A stretch of DNA of 64,000 nucleotides, from positions 62,001 to 126,000 of the forward strand of contig JADJLO010000016.1 of NCBI GenBank assembly GCA_016710075.1. The letters are read 5' to 3'. Each line of letters opens with the position of its first letter. Positions within the stretch are counted from its first letter, which is position 1. This document shows positions 8,386 to 17,016 of this stretch, one piece after another. The DNA comes from Acidobacteriota bacterium (GTDB taxonomy: Bacteria > Acidobacteriota > Blastocatellia > RBC074). The notes beneath the pieces were generated by a model. That model worked only from the letters and a program-made list of their open reading frames with translations, had not been told where the DNA came from and did not search any database. Both the position numbers and the translations under genes were made by a program.

Positions 8386-9423
8386 ATGAGGGAGTTACTC
8401 TCAAAAAAAAATATGAAAACCAAAGCAAAGGCTGGGGTTAAAACAGCTTCTCCAAAGATTAAGAAAGCAGCTAAGAAAGCTGAAGTTGCAGCGAAAGCAA
8501 AGCCGGCAGCCACAAAGGGCAAGGCAAAACCTGTCATAAAAAAAGCCGTGGCAAGCGGGAAAGTGTCTGCAAAAAAGGCAGCGGTAAAAGTAACGGTTAA
8601 AAAATCCCCGGTAAAAACTCAAAAAGCCGCCAGGAAACCGGTCAAGCCAGTCAAGGTGATTAAGGCGAAGTCTGCGACAAAGAGCAAAGTAGCCAAAGGG
8701 GCCAAAGAGAAGAAGTTAGCGGTGTCGGCAGCAAAGCCGAAAGTAAAAGGCCCTGCGAAGCAGGCTGTGCGGCAATCAGTGCCCGCAAAGGGAGTCCTGG
8801 CGAAAAAGCCTGTCCCGGCAAAATCCGCGGTCATAGTCAGGAAAAAATCACCGCGGGTGGTGATCCCCGCGGCAATCGTTGCACCGCCAGTGCAGGAAGC
8901 AGTGCGCAAACCTTCACCATCAGGAGCGATGAAAGCTTTCGAGCATGCCGTGAGAGTCTTCAACAAGAGAATGTTTGAAGAGGCCAGGGCTATGTTTGAG
9001 AATGTCGTCACCCGCTATCATGCCGAGGTTGAATTCGTCGCTCGATCACAGACCTATATCCAGATCTGCAATCAGAAACTGGTTCATCACTCAGCCACGC
9101 CGAGAAATGCGGATGAGCTTTACGATCGGGGAGTATTTGCGCTCAATATCGGGGATTTTCAGCAGGCTAAATCGTTTTTCGAGAAAGCCCTGCGATTGAA
9201 GCCCGATGAGCCGCACCTGCTCTATTCGCTCGCCGCAACTCATGCACAGACAGGATCGCTTGAACAGGCGATCGATTACCTCAAGAAATCGATCCTGATT
9301 CAACCGCGGTTAAAATCTCAGGCTTTGAATGACTCCGACTTCTCCGGACTTCGTGACAACAAGCAATTCCAGGAAATGCTCGGACTGACATCGCCATTCT
9401 CCCGGCTCGAGTTGAAGAGGTAG
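8386..9423 (+). CDS. Histone H1-like Lys/Ala-rich tail fused to a TPR domain
   Basis: The 345-residue protein has two unlike halves. Residues 1 to about 165 are almost wholly Lys, Ala, Pro and Val, in PAKKA/KKAAVKV-type repeats like histone H1 and bacterial HC2/AlgP-like tails that bind DNA. Residues about 180-345 hold tetratricopeptide repeats (AFEHAVRVFNKRMFEEARAM; GDFQQAKSFFEKALRLKP; GSLEQAIDYLKKSILIQP). An AGGA site lies six bases before the ATG; a second ATG at 8413 is possible. A nucleoid-associated scaffold is a reasonable inference, but no function is proven. Confidence 0.8.
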   Translation: MRELLSKKNMKTKAKAGVKTASPKIKKAAKKAEVAAKAKPAATKGKAKPVIKKAVASGKVSAKKAAVKVTVKKSPVKTQKAARKPVKPVKVIKAKSATKSKVAKGAKEKKLAVSAAKPKVKGPAKQAVRQSVPAKGVLAKKPVPAKSAVIVRKKSPRVVIPAAIVAPPVQEAVRKPSPSGAMKAFEHAVRVFNKRMFEEARAMFENVVTRYHAEVEFVARSQTYIQICNQKLVHHSATPRNADELYDRGVFALNIGDFQQAKSFFEKALRLKPDEPHLLYSLAATHAQTGSLEQAIDYLKKSILIQPRLKSQALNDSDFSGLRDNKQFQEMLGLTSPFSRLELKR

Positions 9424-9432
9424 GAAGAAATA

Positions 9433-9463
9433 GATTACGAAAGAGACTAAACAAACGAAAATT
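9433..9463. repeat. Hairpin repeat family, copy B (left arm, interrupted)
   Basis: The arm GATTACGAAAGAGACTAAAC and following bases belong to the 9-bp-period hairpin family. The matching right arm survives only as TTCGTAATCTTTTT at 9712-9725. The 247-bp terminal-repeat element lies between them, as if it inserted into the hairpin. Confidence 0.55.
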
Positions 9464-9466
9464 AAT

Positions 9467-9713
9467 AACTGATACTGTTGGCGAATTCATCCTTTGGTAG
9501 ATTGTCAGAAATTACAGAATCAAAATACGAGCGGGTACGCAGGCGTCCCGCCTGCTTGTATTGAAATATCTGCACATTCATATCAGATTGGCGTTAATCG
9601 AATTGACGCAGGCGGGACGCCTGCGGTCCGCTCGTTTTCGACCATTCCAAATATCAATAAAACAGGGAAACACGGAAACAGGCTATAAATTCAATTCGCC
9701 AACAGTATCAGTT
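9467..9713. repeat. 247-bp MITE-like element with 20-21-bp terminal inverted repeats (copy 1)
   Basis: The ends are perfect inverted repeats: ACTGATACTGTTGGCGAATT (with one further A outside) at the left and its complement at the right (to 9713). Inside is a second inverted repeat, 9527-9555 and 9608-9636, built on GCAGGCGTCCCGCCTGC, around a 52-base loop. No protein is encoded. A second copy lies at 31394-31630. The element fills the whole gap between the TPR gene and the amidase gene. Confidence 0.8.
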
Positions 9714-9728
9714 CGTAATCTTTTTTTC

Positions 9729-11572
9729 TTACTTGAAGGCCAGAGTGACCATGTTGGCGGCTTTTCCATCGACAGACACTTCGAGGATCACGTCGCCCCG
9801 GCCGATGAGGGTTCTGGAAAGCCGCAGGTTCAATTGATCGAGCCCGACGTAATCCGCCACGGGTCCGGCATATTCAGCCACCAAAGCCGTACCTCCGACC
9901 ATTGCCGAAATATTTCCGAGAGAGCTTCTGAATCTGAATCCGGTGCCGAAGGCTACCAGAAAAACCTGGTCTGATTCCGGTCCCAGATCAATTGGCAGGG
10001 GGATGAATTTCTGCTGTGCGTCATCAAACCGGGAGACTTGTTCATAATTCTGCGAACCATCGGGCCGGATGCGCAGAACGAGTGCAGCGGCAATTCCCTT
10101 CCCGCTCGCATCAGCGGAGAATAATCCCGGTGCGGTCTGAGAAATCATTGTAGTTCCCGAGGAGATTCGACCGTCAGGCGCAACAACCTGAATTGAAGCC
10201 TGCCCTGTGGAAACATCTTCAGGAATCAGAAAGTTGATCTGTCCCGACGAAACAAAAAGAGGGGTGCGGTTATCTCTTTTCCGGCGCTGTCGCGAATGAT
10301 CACTGAAGTATCGCCAAGTGATTTGGGAAGAGGAAGCCCCGGGGCCGGCTCGGCGGACGACGCCATTTCTGTCCCGTATGCCGCGACGATCGAGCCGGGC
10401 GCCAGTTGATCGGCCTTGTAGCTTGCGGCGGAGACTCCGACAACCGGGCTGATACTGGTAATCAGATTTTTGACTTCCGTCCTGAGTGAAGGCAAAAGCG
10501 TATAAAGCATGTTACCCGGGCACTCGGTCGGAGCCGGTCCATCCCTGTGACCCGAAACCGTGTTGATAACCGTGTTGGACGCTGAATGCAACGTCCTGAT
10601 GGTCGGATCGATATTCCTTTGATCGGCCTTCCAGGCAAGCAATTTTCTGAGGCTCGACAGAGCTTTTGGAGTGGGTTTCACATCCGTGAAAGTTCCAAGC
10701 ATCGAAACTCCCATCGTGCCGCTATTGACGCCGCTGAAATGAGCGCCTGTGACATTGTCGCCGCCGGACCGGCCCTCATAGATGACACCGTTGGGATCTA
10801 TCAGATAGTTATATCCGACGTCCGACCATCCATTGGAGAAGATGTGAAAATTCCAGATGCTGCGAACCACGGCCGCCCAGTCTTTATGAGTGTTGACATC
10901 AGCGGTGTGATGGACGATGAGATGAGTGACGGTGGTGTAACCGAGCGTTCCGTGAGTGGTCACCTGGCCGTCGGGACAGCCCCATTCGGTCCGAGTGACG
11001 ACATTTGGTTTTGGATATTTGTTTGATTGCATCTGATCTGCGGCAAGCTCCTCGAACATTTTATTCTGTAATTGATCCTGCATTTGCCGTGTCGTAGCGC
11101 CGGGACTGATGAAATTCAGCTTCATCTTTTTCAATCCCGGCTGTCCGGTTTCAGAATCGATTTTGAATTGAACATACCTTGATTCTCTGTCGAGAAAAAC
11201 CAGCGAGCCGGTAAACTCTCCCGGCGAATCTTCCGCGTGATTGTCGAGGTTGAGCTTCGCCCATACCGTCCAGTTGAGGCCATCGGTTGAAGATCTGAAA
11301 CTGATCATGGCAGCAGATTCAGAAAGCCATTTGACGCCGAGAGCGAGAAATGGCTCCGGCGCATCTATCGGAACCGGAATGACGCCTGTTGTCCAGCCTC
11401 CCGGGGCAAGCTGCTGTAGTACCGTGCCGAATGGAAGCTCGATCTCTTTATTCCTGACCGAAGGTTTGTCGGACTGAGCGGACGTCGGGCAAATCATAAC
11501 CAGGCATATGGTGACAAGCTTTAAAAGTCCTGCCAGGAATCTAAATCCAATTTTCCATCTCAATTGCCGCAC
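9729..11572 (-). CDS. Exported PGRP/N-acetylmuramoyl-L-alanine amidase with TIGR03437-like C-terminus (frameshifted)
   Basis: The product has a signal peptide (to about residue 33), an F5/8-like or beta-sandwich stretch, and then a peptidoglycan-recognition amidase domain. That domain has TRTEWGCPDG, zinc-type histidines in THLIVHHTADVNTHKDW and the closing GHRDGPAPTECPG. The C-terminus resembles the Solibacter C-terminal family (SAASYKADQLAPGSIVAAYG ... GLDQLNLRLSRTLIGRGDV). The frame breaks at the A5 run 10254-10258: adding one base restores APLFFVSSGQINF and joins both parts. GTG at 11572 has a poorly spaced ribosome site, while TTG at 11563 has GAGG eight bases upstream. The protein would cleave peptidoglycan stem peptides outside the cytoplasm. 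Confidence 0.8.
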
Positions 11573-11591
11573 CTCAATTCCTCATTCCGCA

Positions 11592-13994
11592 TTATTTGAC
11601 ATTGATCTGTACGATATTTGTAGCATAACCATCGACGATGAGCACAACGTCGATGAGTCCTTTGCCGGCGAGGGCTCGGTTGAGTTTGACGTTTATCTGA
11701 TCGAGTCCCACATAGATTTCATGAGCGCCGGCGAAGGTAACCTCGGATTTCAATCCGCCGGTAAGAGCTTTCACCTTAAGTTCAGAGCTTCTGCCCCTGA
11801 TGCCGGTTCCAAAAAGCAACAGATATACTTCATCAGATTCGGGGCCGAGTGCAATCTGAAGCGGAACATGTTGCATCAGCAGACCGTCATAGGTTGAAAC
11901 TGACTCGGCCGATTGAGCGCCATCCGGTTTGATTCTCAAGACGACTGCGGCCGCCACACCAATGCCGTTGGAGTTGGCCGAAAAGATTCCCGGCGCAACC
12001 GGGGAGACCATGACATTAACGTTCCGATTGACGATCGGGCTGATTGTGGTAATTGAAGCTCCACCCGCTGAGGATTCCGCAGGCATCTGGAAATTGACCT
12101 GCTGAGGAGAAACAAAAAACAGCGGAGCCGATCTTTCAATTCCTGAAGAGTCCTTAACTTTGACGCTGGTGCCCGCAATCGTTGTCGGAAGCGGCGTGAT
12201 CTCGGCTGACTGAGTAGACGTCGCAATTCCGGCGCCGAAAGTTGTCACGATCGACCCGGGCGCGAGGATCGGCCCACAGAAGCTTGCCGCTGAGACCGGT
12301 ATCAACTGAAACGGCCCGCGGTCGATGACGATGTCAAACGAGATCACCTGACCTTCAACAACCGGAACGCTGCAGAATGGCTCAAATGCCTGCTCTCCGG
12401 TTGGAGTGGCTCTGATTCGATAGTTCCCCGGCGCGAGTCCCACCGCTCCGAAAAATCCGTTGCCGTCGGTATTGGTAGTGATGCTGGTGCGCCCGGCGGT
12501 TGGAGTAGTTCCGTCTGCGATTCTGGTTATTGTCAGATCAATTGAATCGTAGGCCGCGCCATTCCTGTCCTTCATCACGCCCATGACATGGCCAATGGGC
12601 AATGACTTCGATGCAATTTCGGGAATGGGCACAGGCTGAGCAAAGACGGGGCTCGGATTGCCTCCAGGATCTTCATAATTCTGAGTACTGTCAATGGATT
12701 TCCCCTTAACCAGTCCGGAAGCGAATTCGGCGAAAGATCTTTTTGGAGTATTTTGTCCGGCCGGCAGTGAAAAGGGATTAGCGTTCACAGCTTCGTTCGT
12801 ATTGGCATAGGAATAAAAAGCAAAGCCTGAAGCCGACTTTGACTGATTTGATGGGTTGCGGGCGCGCCTGATCTGCCGCAGAGTCGCCTCTATCGAGTTC
12901 AAATAGACTCCAAGTCCGATCAGCGCATTTCTTCCATACTGGTGGTTTTTGGTCCATTCGACCCAGGTGTCGAGATCTGCTGCAAGATTGGGGCTGGTCT
13001 GATGCTCGCGCCGGTAGATCATAGGCATCGGCATATCGAGGATTCCCTCGGCGGTCCAGCTGTTCCAATCCTGAAAGACGCGCCAGTATGCATCAGTCAA
13101 CTGCCAGTCGGCTTCCGTAACCGGCCCGGGGTAGAAGGCTATGAGCGCGGCGGAAATCTTGAGCTTCGGCTTTGCCGCCAGCGCATTGAGATAGATCCGG
13201 CGAACGACATTCGTCACCTGATCGCGGCGCCATTGATTCCACCGCGGATCGTTCTGAGCCGGCTGAGTCCCGGCAATGATCCCGTAACGTTTATTGAAAC
13301 GCTCCACGCTGGTCTGATTATAGCCGATGCTCGCTCCCGATGCGGCCGAACCTGAAAGCTCGGGATACCTGATACGATCCAAATGAAGCCCGTCCAGATC
13401 GTAGTTCCTCACCAGATGCATCAAAACATCGACCGTGTATTGGGCCGCATCAGGATGGCCGAGATCGATCCAGAACTCTCCGCTGAATCTCTGGCCGTTG
13501 AATGATATGGTCGATCCGCTGTCAGGCAGTAATGTTCGCGTCAGCCAGTTGTCCCGGCCTTCATAAAGCTTGCCCGCGGCCTGATTGTAGCCGTGTTTGT
13601 TGAAAACATGATTCGGATTTTCCGGCGGCCTCGTGGTCGGATCAGAATTCCAGATGGCGCCGATGATGACGAATGCATGAACTTCAATTCCATTTGCATG
13701 CGCCTCGGTGATCAGATCCGCCAGCGGATCGAAACCGGGCTGTATCGCCACCCTGTCCGCCGGCGGCTCAAGCGAATTGAGATACCACGAATCTCCGCGA
13801 CGCCTCACCTGAACGAAAACGGCATTGCAGCCGGCAAGTCTGACGTTGTTGATGATTGAAACCACATCGGCGTGATTATTGATCGATGTATTGAATGTCT
13901 CGATCCAGAAAGCCCTGTATTCAGGCTGCTGCGCCGATATCTGAGCCGCCACGGTCAGTAAAAATATGATCAACCCCAGTACCTTGAATTTCAT
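11592..13994 (-). CDS. Exported GHL10 (DUF187) glycosidase-like protein with regulatory-like and TIGR03437-like domains
   Basis: This 800-residue protein starts with a signal peptide. It continues into a glycosyl-hydrolase-like GHL10/DUF187 TIM barrel (about 24-420; EYRAFWIETFNT, NAVFVQVRRRGDSWYL, DGLHLDRIRYPE). A carboxypeptidase-regulatory-like Ig fold follows (about 465-565), and then a TIGR03437-like domain (about 570-800; SAASFCGPILAPGSIVTTFG, GLDQINVKLNRALAGKG). Family members are thought to act on cell-wall or surface polysaccharides. It is 19 bases from the amidase gene on the same strand, and the two share the C-terminal domain, so they may work at the same site on the envelope. Confidence 0.87.
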   Translation of the reverse strand: MKFKVLGLIIFLLTVAAQISAQQPEYRAFWIETFNTSINNHADVVSIINNVRLAGCNAVFVQVRRRGDSWYLNSLEPPADRVAIQPGFDPLADLITEAHANGIEVHAFVIIGAIWNSDPTTRPPENPNHVFNKHGYNQAAGKLYEGRDNWLTRTLLPDSGSTISFNGQRFSGEFWIDLGHPDAAQYTVDVLMHLVRNYDLDGLHLDRIRYPELSGSAASGASIGYNQTSVERFNKRYGIIAGTQPAQNDPRWNQWRRDQVTNVVRRIYLNALAAKPKLKISAALIAFYPGPVTEADWQLTDAYWRVFQDWNSWTAEGILDMPMPMIYRREHQTSPNLAADLDTWVEWTKNHQYGRNALIGLGVYLNSIEATLRQIRRARNPSNQSKSASGFAFYSYANTNEAVNANPFSLPAGQNTPKRSFAEFASGLVKGKSIDSTQNYEDPGGNPSPVFAQPVPIPEIASKSLPIGHVMGVMKDRNGAAYDSIDLTITRIADGTTPTAGRTSITTNTDGNGFFGAVGLAPGNYRIRATPTGEQAFEPFCSVPVVEGQVISFDIVIDRGPFQLIPVSAASFCGPILAPGSIVTTFGAGIATSTQSAEITPLPTTIAGTSVKVKDSSGIERSAPLFFVSPQQVNFQMPAESSAGGASITTISPIVNRNVNVMVSPVAPGIFSANSNGIGVAAAVVLRIKPDGAQSAESVSTYDGLLMQHVPLQIALGPESDEVYLLLFGTGIRGRSSELKVKALTGGLKSEVTFAGAHEIYVGLDQINVKLNRALAGKGLIDVVLIVDGYATNIVQINVK

Positions 13995-14021
13995 AAATCT
14001 GCGCCCAGGTTAAAGAAAAAA

Positions 14022-14176
14022 GATTACGAAACAGACGAAATATACGAAACAAACGAAAAGAGCAAAAGGGTAAAAACCAGAATTTTATTTGATTATTTCG
14101 GCCATCTGGAAGATCTTGCCGATTGAACGATTGAAAGTCTTTCGTATGTTTCGTTTATTTCGTCTGTTTCGTAATC
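14022..14176. repeat. Hairpin repeat family, copy C
   Basis: Left arm 14022-14060 and right arm 14139-14176 are long inverted repeats made of 9-base units (ACGAAACAG, ACGAAATAT, ACGAAACAA). The loop of about 80 bases encodes nothing obvious. The element lies between the divergently transcribed GHL10 and radical SAM genes; the right arm ends 17 bases before the ATG of the latter, so it is part of its leader. Confidence 0.8.
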
Positions 14177-14192
14177 CTGCTATATTCATCAT

Positions 14193-16664
14193 ATGCGCTA
14201 TGTCAACAATCCGCCGAATCCCTGGCTGAACACTCAACACGAATGGATTGGAGAGCCTCCTGAAGCAAAGCTTGAGATCTTCGAGGAGACCGAGACGCGC
14301 ACGATCATCACCAGCAACAACAGCCCCGACATTCCCTTCGATTATTCGATCAATTGTTATCGCGGCTGCCAGCACGCGTGCACCTATTGCTTTTCGCGCC
14401 CGACACACGAATACCTGGGGTTTGGCGCCGGGACCGATTTTGAACGCAAGATCGTGGCCAAGATCCACGCGCCTGAATTGTTGCGCAAAGAATTGATGAA
14501 GAAAAGCTGGAAGGGCGAGACTCTGGTCTTCTCCTTCACTTCGGATCCTTACATTCCGATCGAGGCCAACTATAAACTGACACAGCGCTGTCTCAAGGTC
14601 TGCCTGGAATTCAGAAATCCAGTGAGCATCATCACGAAATCCGCATTGATCAGGCGCGATCTCGATCTGATTGCCGAGCTCTCGCGCGAAACCGAAGTGT
14701 CGATTTTCTTTACCATTCCTTTTCTGGATCATGCCGTTAACCGGGCGGTCGAGCCTAATGCGCCATTTCCTGAAGCTCGCTTCGGTGCGATGAAGGCATT
14801 TGCCGATGCCGGCGTCAGAGTTGGAGTCGGCATCGCTCCGATCATTCCAGGTCTCAATGAGCATGAGATTCCAGCAATTCTCGAGAGAGCCCGCGACGCC
14901 GGAGCCCAATCGGCCTTCATCAATCTGCTCAGACTGCCCGGCAGCGTCAAACCCTATTTTCTCGAAAGGCTTGAAGAGAGGCTGCCGCTCAAGGCTCGAA
15001 AGATCATCAATAAAGTAAAAGAAGCCAAGGGCGGAGTTTTAAACAAGAGCGAATTCGGCGAACGAATGAAGGGCGAGGGCCCATACTGGGAGATGATCTT
15101 AAAATCGTTCGAAGTACACACTCGCAGACTCGGCCTCAATCAGAAAAGAATCGAGACCGGCGAGCGAAAAACACATTCAGACGTCCCACCAATCAGGGAA
15201 ACCTCTTCGATATCTGAAAGGAAAAAGATGAAAATTATCCGCCGGTGCTCAATCACCTGCCTGCTGCTGCTCGTCTGCCTGACGGCATTTCCCGGCCAAA
15301 GATCGACGGCCAACAAACCTTCAAAGAGATACAACATCATTTCGATAGTTACCGACGATCAGGCCTCGTGGACTGTCGGTGCATACGGCAATCGCGAATC
15401 GATCACTCCGAATATGGACCGTCTGGCGCGTGAAGGAGCGAAGTTCACGAATGCCTTCGTGACCACTCCTGTTTGCTCGCCGAGCCGGGCAGGCTTTCTC
15501 ACCGGGCTCTACTCGACGCAGGCCGGCATCACCGACTGGATCTCTCCGAAAGAAGCGGAAAACGGATTGGGGCTGCCTCCGCGGACGACCACATGGCCCG
15601 AGGTGCTCCAGAGAAGTGGCTATCGAACCGCACTCTTCGGCAAGTGGCACCTCGGCACGAAACCTCAATTTCATCCGACAAAAACCGGGTTCGATTACTT
15701 TTTCGGCTCGCTTGCGGGATCATTCGAGCCGATGAACCCGACCCTGGAAGTTGACGGCAAGCCTCAGAAACTACAGGGCCCCGCATCTGATCTCGTGATG
15801 ACAGATGCTCTCAAATTCATAGAGAAGAACAAGGACACGAATTTTGCGGCGTTGATTCATTTCCGCGAGCCGCATACTCCATACACACCGATGCCGGAGG
15901 AAGATACCGCACTCTTTAGAAATTCAGATCCAACAATCCCCCGGTTAAACGGTTTGGATATCGCCAAGGTGAAACAATGGCACCGCGAATATTACGCCGC
16001 AGTCCACGCCATCGATCGAAACCTGGGCAGGCTTCTGGCTAAACTCGATGAATTGGGACTTGCCGAAAACACCATAGTCATGTTTACCAGCGATCACGGC
16101 TATAACATCGGCCAGCACATGATTCATACCAAGGGCAACGGCTACTGGATCGCCGGCGGAGTCGCCGGCCCGACGCGCCCGAACATGTTCGACACCTCGC
16201 TGAGAATACCGCTGCTCATACGCTGGCCCGGCGTGGTCAAACCCGGGACTGAAATAAAAGAGACGATCATCCATCTCGATACGTTTGCATCGGTGCTCGG
16301 GATGCTCGGAATAAAATCTCCCGCCGCCCTCAAACAAAATGGCATGGATTTCTCTCCCCTGCTCAGAAGCGAAAATTTGAATCTGAAATGGCGAGATACC
16401 TTCTTCGGCCAGTATGATCTTCACAACAACGGTCTGGCTTTCATGAGAATGATTAGAACCGATGATTGGAAACTCGTCAGGCATCACGCTGCCGATCAAC
16501 TCGATGAGCTCTACGATCTTAAAAATGATCCAGGCGAGACCAGGAATTTCTACAACAATCAGCAATATCAAGAAGTTCGCAATGGCCTGCAAAAACGCCT
16601 GACGGCCTGGCAAAGAAGCATCAATGACCCGCTGCTGCGCGAAAGTAGAATTAATTTCAGGTGA
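14193..16664 (+). CDS. Radical SAM protein (PA0069/SplB-like) in one frame with an exported sulfatase
   Basis: An 823-codon frame has no stop between two unlike proteins. Residues 1 to about 330 form a radical SAM protein of the COG1533 type with the cluster motif C59-x3-C63-x2-C66 (GCQHACTYC) and FSFTSDPYIPIEANYKLTQR. From residue 346 a normal lipoprotein/Sec-like signal peptide and a complete sulfatase follow. The radical SAM part ends at its usual length. More likely these are two genes whose intervening stop codon was lost, with the sulfatase started separately at 15228. This radical SAM family is not the sulfatase-maturating anSME family, so the pairing does not by itself imply activation of the sulfatase. 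Confidence 0.75.
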   Translation: MRYVNNPPNPWLNTQHEWIGEPPEAKLEIFEETETRTIITSNNSPDIPFDYSINCYRGCQHACTYCFSRPTHEYLGFGAGTDFERKIVAKIHAPELLRKELMKKSWKGETLVFSFTSDPYIPIEANYKLTQRCLKVCLEFRNPVSIITKSALIRRDLDLIAELSRETEVSIFFTIPFLDHAVNRAVEPNAPFPEARFGAMKAFADAGVRVGVGIAPIIPGLNEHEIPAILERARDAGAQSAFINLLRLPGSVKPYFLERLEERLPLKARKIINKVKEAKGGVLNKSEFGERMKGEGPYWEMILKSFEVHTRRLGLNQKRIETGERKTHSDVPPIRETSSISERKKMKIIRRCSITCLLLLVCLTAFPGQRSTANKPSKRYNIISIVTDDQASWTVGAYGNRESITPNMDRLAREGAKFTNAFVTTPVCSPSRAGFLTGLYSTQAGITDWISPKEAENGLGLPPRTTTWPEVLQRSGYRTALFGKWHLGTKPQFHPTKTGFDYFFGSLAGSFEPMNPTLEVDGKPQKLQGPASDLVMTDALKFIEKNKDTNFAALIHFREPHTPYTPMPEEDTALFRNSDPTIPRLNGLDIAKVKQWHREYYAAVHAIDRNLGRLLAKLDELGLAENTIVMFTSDHGYNIGQHMIHTKGNGYWIAGGVAGPTRPNMFDTSLRIPLLIRWPGVVKPGTEIKETIIHLDTFASVLGMLGIKSPAALKQNGMDFSPLLRSENLNLKWRDTFFGQYDLHNNGLAFMRMIRTDDWKLVRHHAADQLDELYDLKNDPGETRNFYNNQQYQEVRNGLQKRLTAWQRSINDPLLRESRINFR
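15228..16664 (+). CDS. Exported sulfatase (probable independent start)
   Basis: The ATG at 15228 is preceded by GAAAGGAAAAAG and opens a signal peptide (KIIRRCSITCLLLLVCLTAF). The 478-residue product has the sulfatase signature C83-S-P-S-R, in which the Cys is converted to formylglycine. It also has the metal-binding Asp pair near VTDDQASW and the second metal site FTSDHGYNIGQH. It would remove sulfate from sulfated glycans in the periplasm. Its position beside TonB receptors fits use of sulfated polysaccharide. The frame is continuous with the upstream radical SAM gene. Confidence 0.88.
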   Translation: MKIIRRCSITCLLLLVCLTAFPGQRSTANKPSKRYNIISIVTDDQASWTVGAYGNRESITPNMDRLAREGAKFTNAFVTTPVCSPSRAGFLTGLYSTQAGITDWISPKEAENGLGLPPRTTTWPEVLQRSGYRTALFGKWHLGTKPQFHPTKTGFDYFFGSLAGSFEPMNPTLEVDGKPQKLQGPASDLVMTDALKFIEKNKDTNFAALIHFREPHTPYTPMPEEDTALFRNSDPTIPRLNGLDIAKVKQWHREYYAAVHAIDRNLGRLLAKLDELGLAENTIVMFTSDHGYNIGQHMIHTKGNGYWIAGGVAGPTRPNMFDTSLRIPLLIRWPGVVKPGTEIKETIIHLDTFASVLGMLGIKSPAALKQNGMDFSPLLRSENLNLKWRDTFFGQYDLHNNGLAFMRMIRTDDWKLVRHHAADQLDELYDLKNDPGETRNFYNNQQYQEVRNGLQKRLTAWQRSINDPLLRESRINFR

Positions 16665-16696
16665 ATCTGACGGTTAGACCCCCCTTGAATGCAGAA

Positions 16697-16735
16697 CGAG
16701 TTGGAGCGCAGGTGAGACGCCTGCGCTCCAACTCG
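16697..16735. repeat. GC-rich hairpin of the GCAGG..CCTGC type
   Basis: Perfect 16-base arms (CGAGTTGGAGCGCAGG and its complement) flank a seven-base loop. The sequence resembles the internal hairpins at 9527-9636, 25388-25467 and 31450-31562. It lies 33 bases after the sulfatase stop and has no T tract, so it is better read as a dispersed palindromic repeat than as a terminator. Confidence 0.6.
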
Positions 16736-16909
16736 CCTGCCTGATTTCAAGATCAATCCTCATCTTTTCGACTTTCTTTCCATTTTTTCGGATGTCCGGT
16801 TTCAATTTTCGTAGCCCAACTGGAAAGGCAAAGCCTCAGGTTGATCATCCGGTCGCCTTGGGTCGTCATTAAAAGCTGCAAACAAGACAGTTAAAGTTTC
16901 GCCGGCATT

Positions 16910-16932
16910 ATTTGGTCGACTGTTGACCAAAT
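16910..16932. promoter_or_regulatory. Operator-like palindrome upstream of a TonB receptor gene
   Basis: ATTTGGTC at 16910-16917 and GACCAAAT at 16925-16932 are perfect inverted arms around a seven-base centre. The site overlaps the -35 box and spacer of a possible promoter (TTGGTC 16912, CATAAT 16935-16940). The TGGTC...GACCA form resembles FadR-type GntR sites, but no such regulator is encoded in the window. Confidence 0.4.
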
Positions 16933-17016
16933 CGCATAATCTGGAACATGACTTGCAGGTTGTTTAATGAAGCAAATCACAATAATCAACTACCCTTAAG
17001 AACTCGGAGACAAACT

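Larger units (their letters stand above)
16665..17016. other. Intergenic region between sulfatase and TonB receptor
   Basis: No gene was seen in these 352 bases. They contain a GC-rich hairpin at 16697-16735, a 23-base palindrome at 16910-16932 overlapping a possible promoter (TTGGTC, 17 bases, CATAAT), and the ribosome site of the receptor gene. Confidence 0.6.

Noticed and set aside
14022..14176. CRISPR-like array in the 9-base repeated units
   Set aside because: The units are contiguous, with no spacers, and the arms are inverted; no cas genes are present.
14193..15227. Radical SAM protein as an anaerobic sulfatase-maturating enzyme
   Set aside because: The anSME family has a different layout with C-terminal SPASM cysteines, which are absent; the motifs fit the COG1533/PA0069 type.
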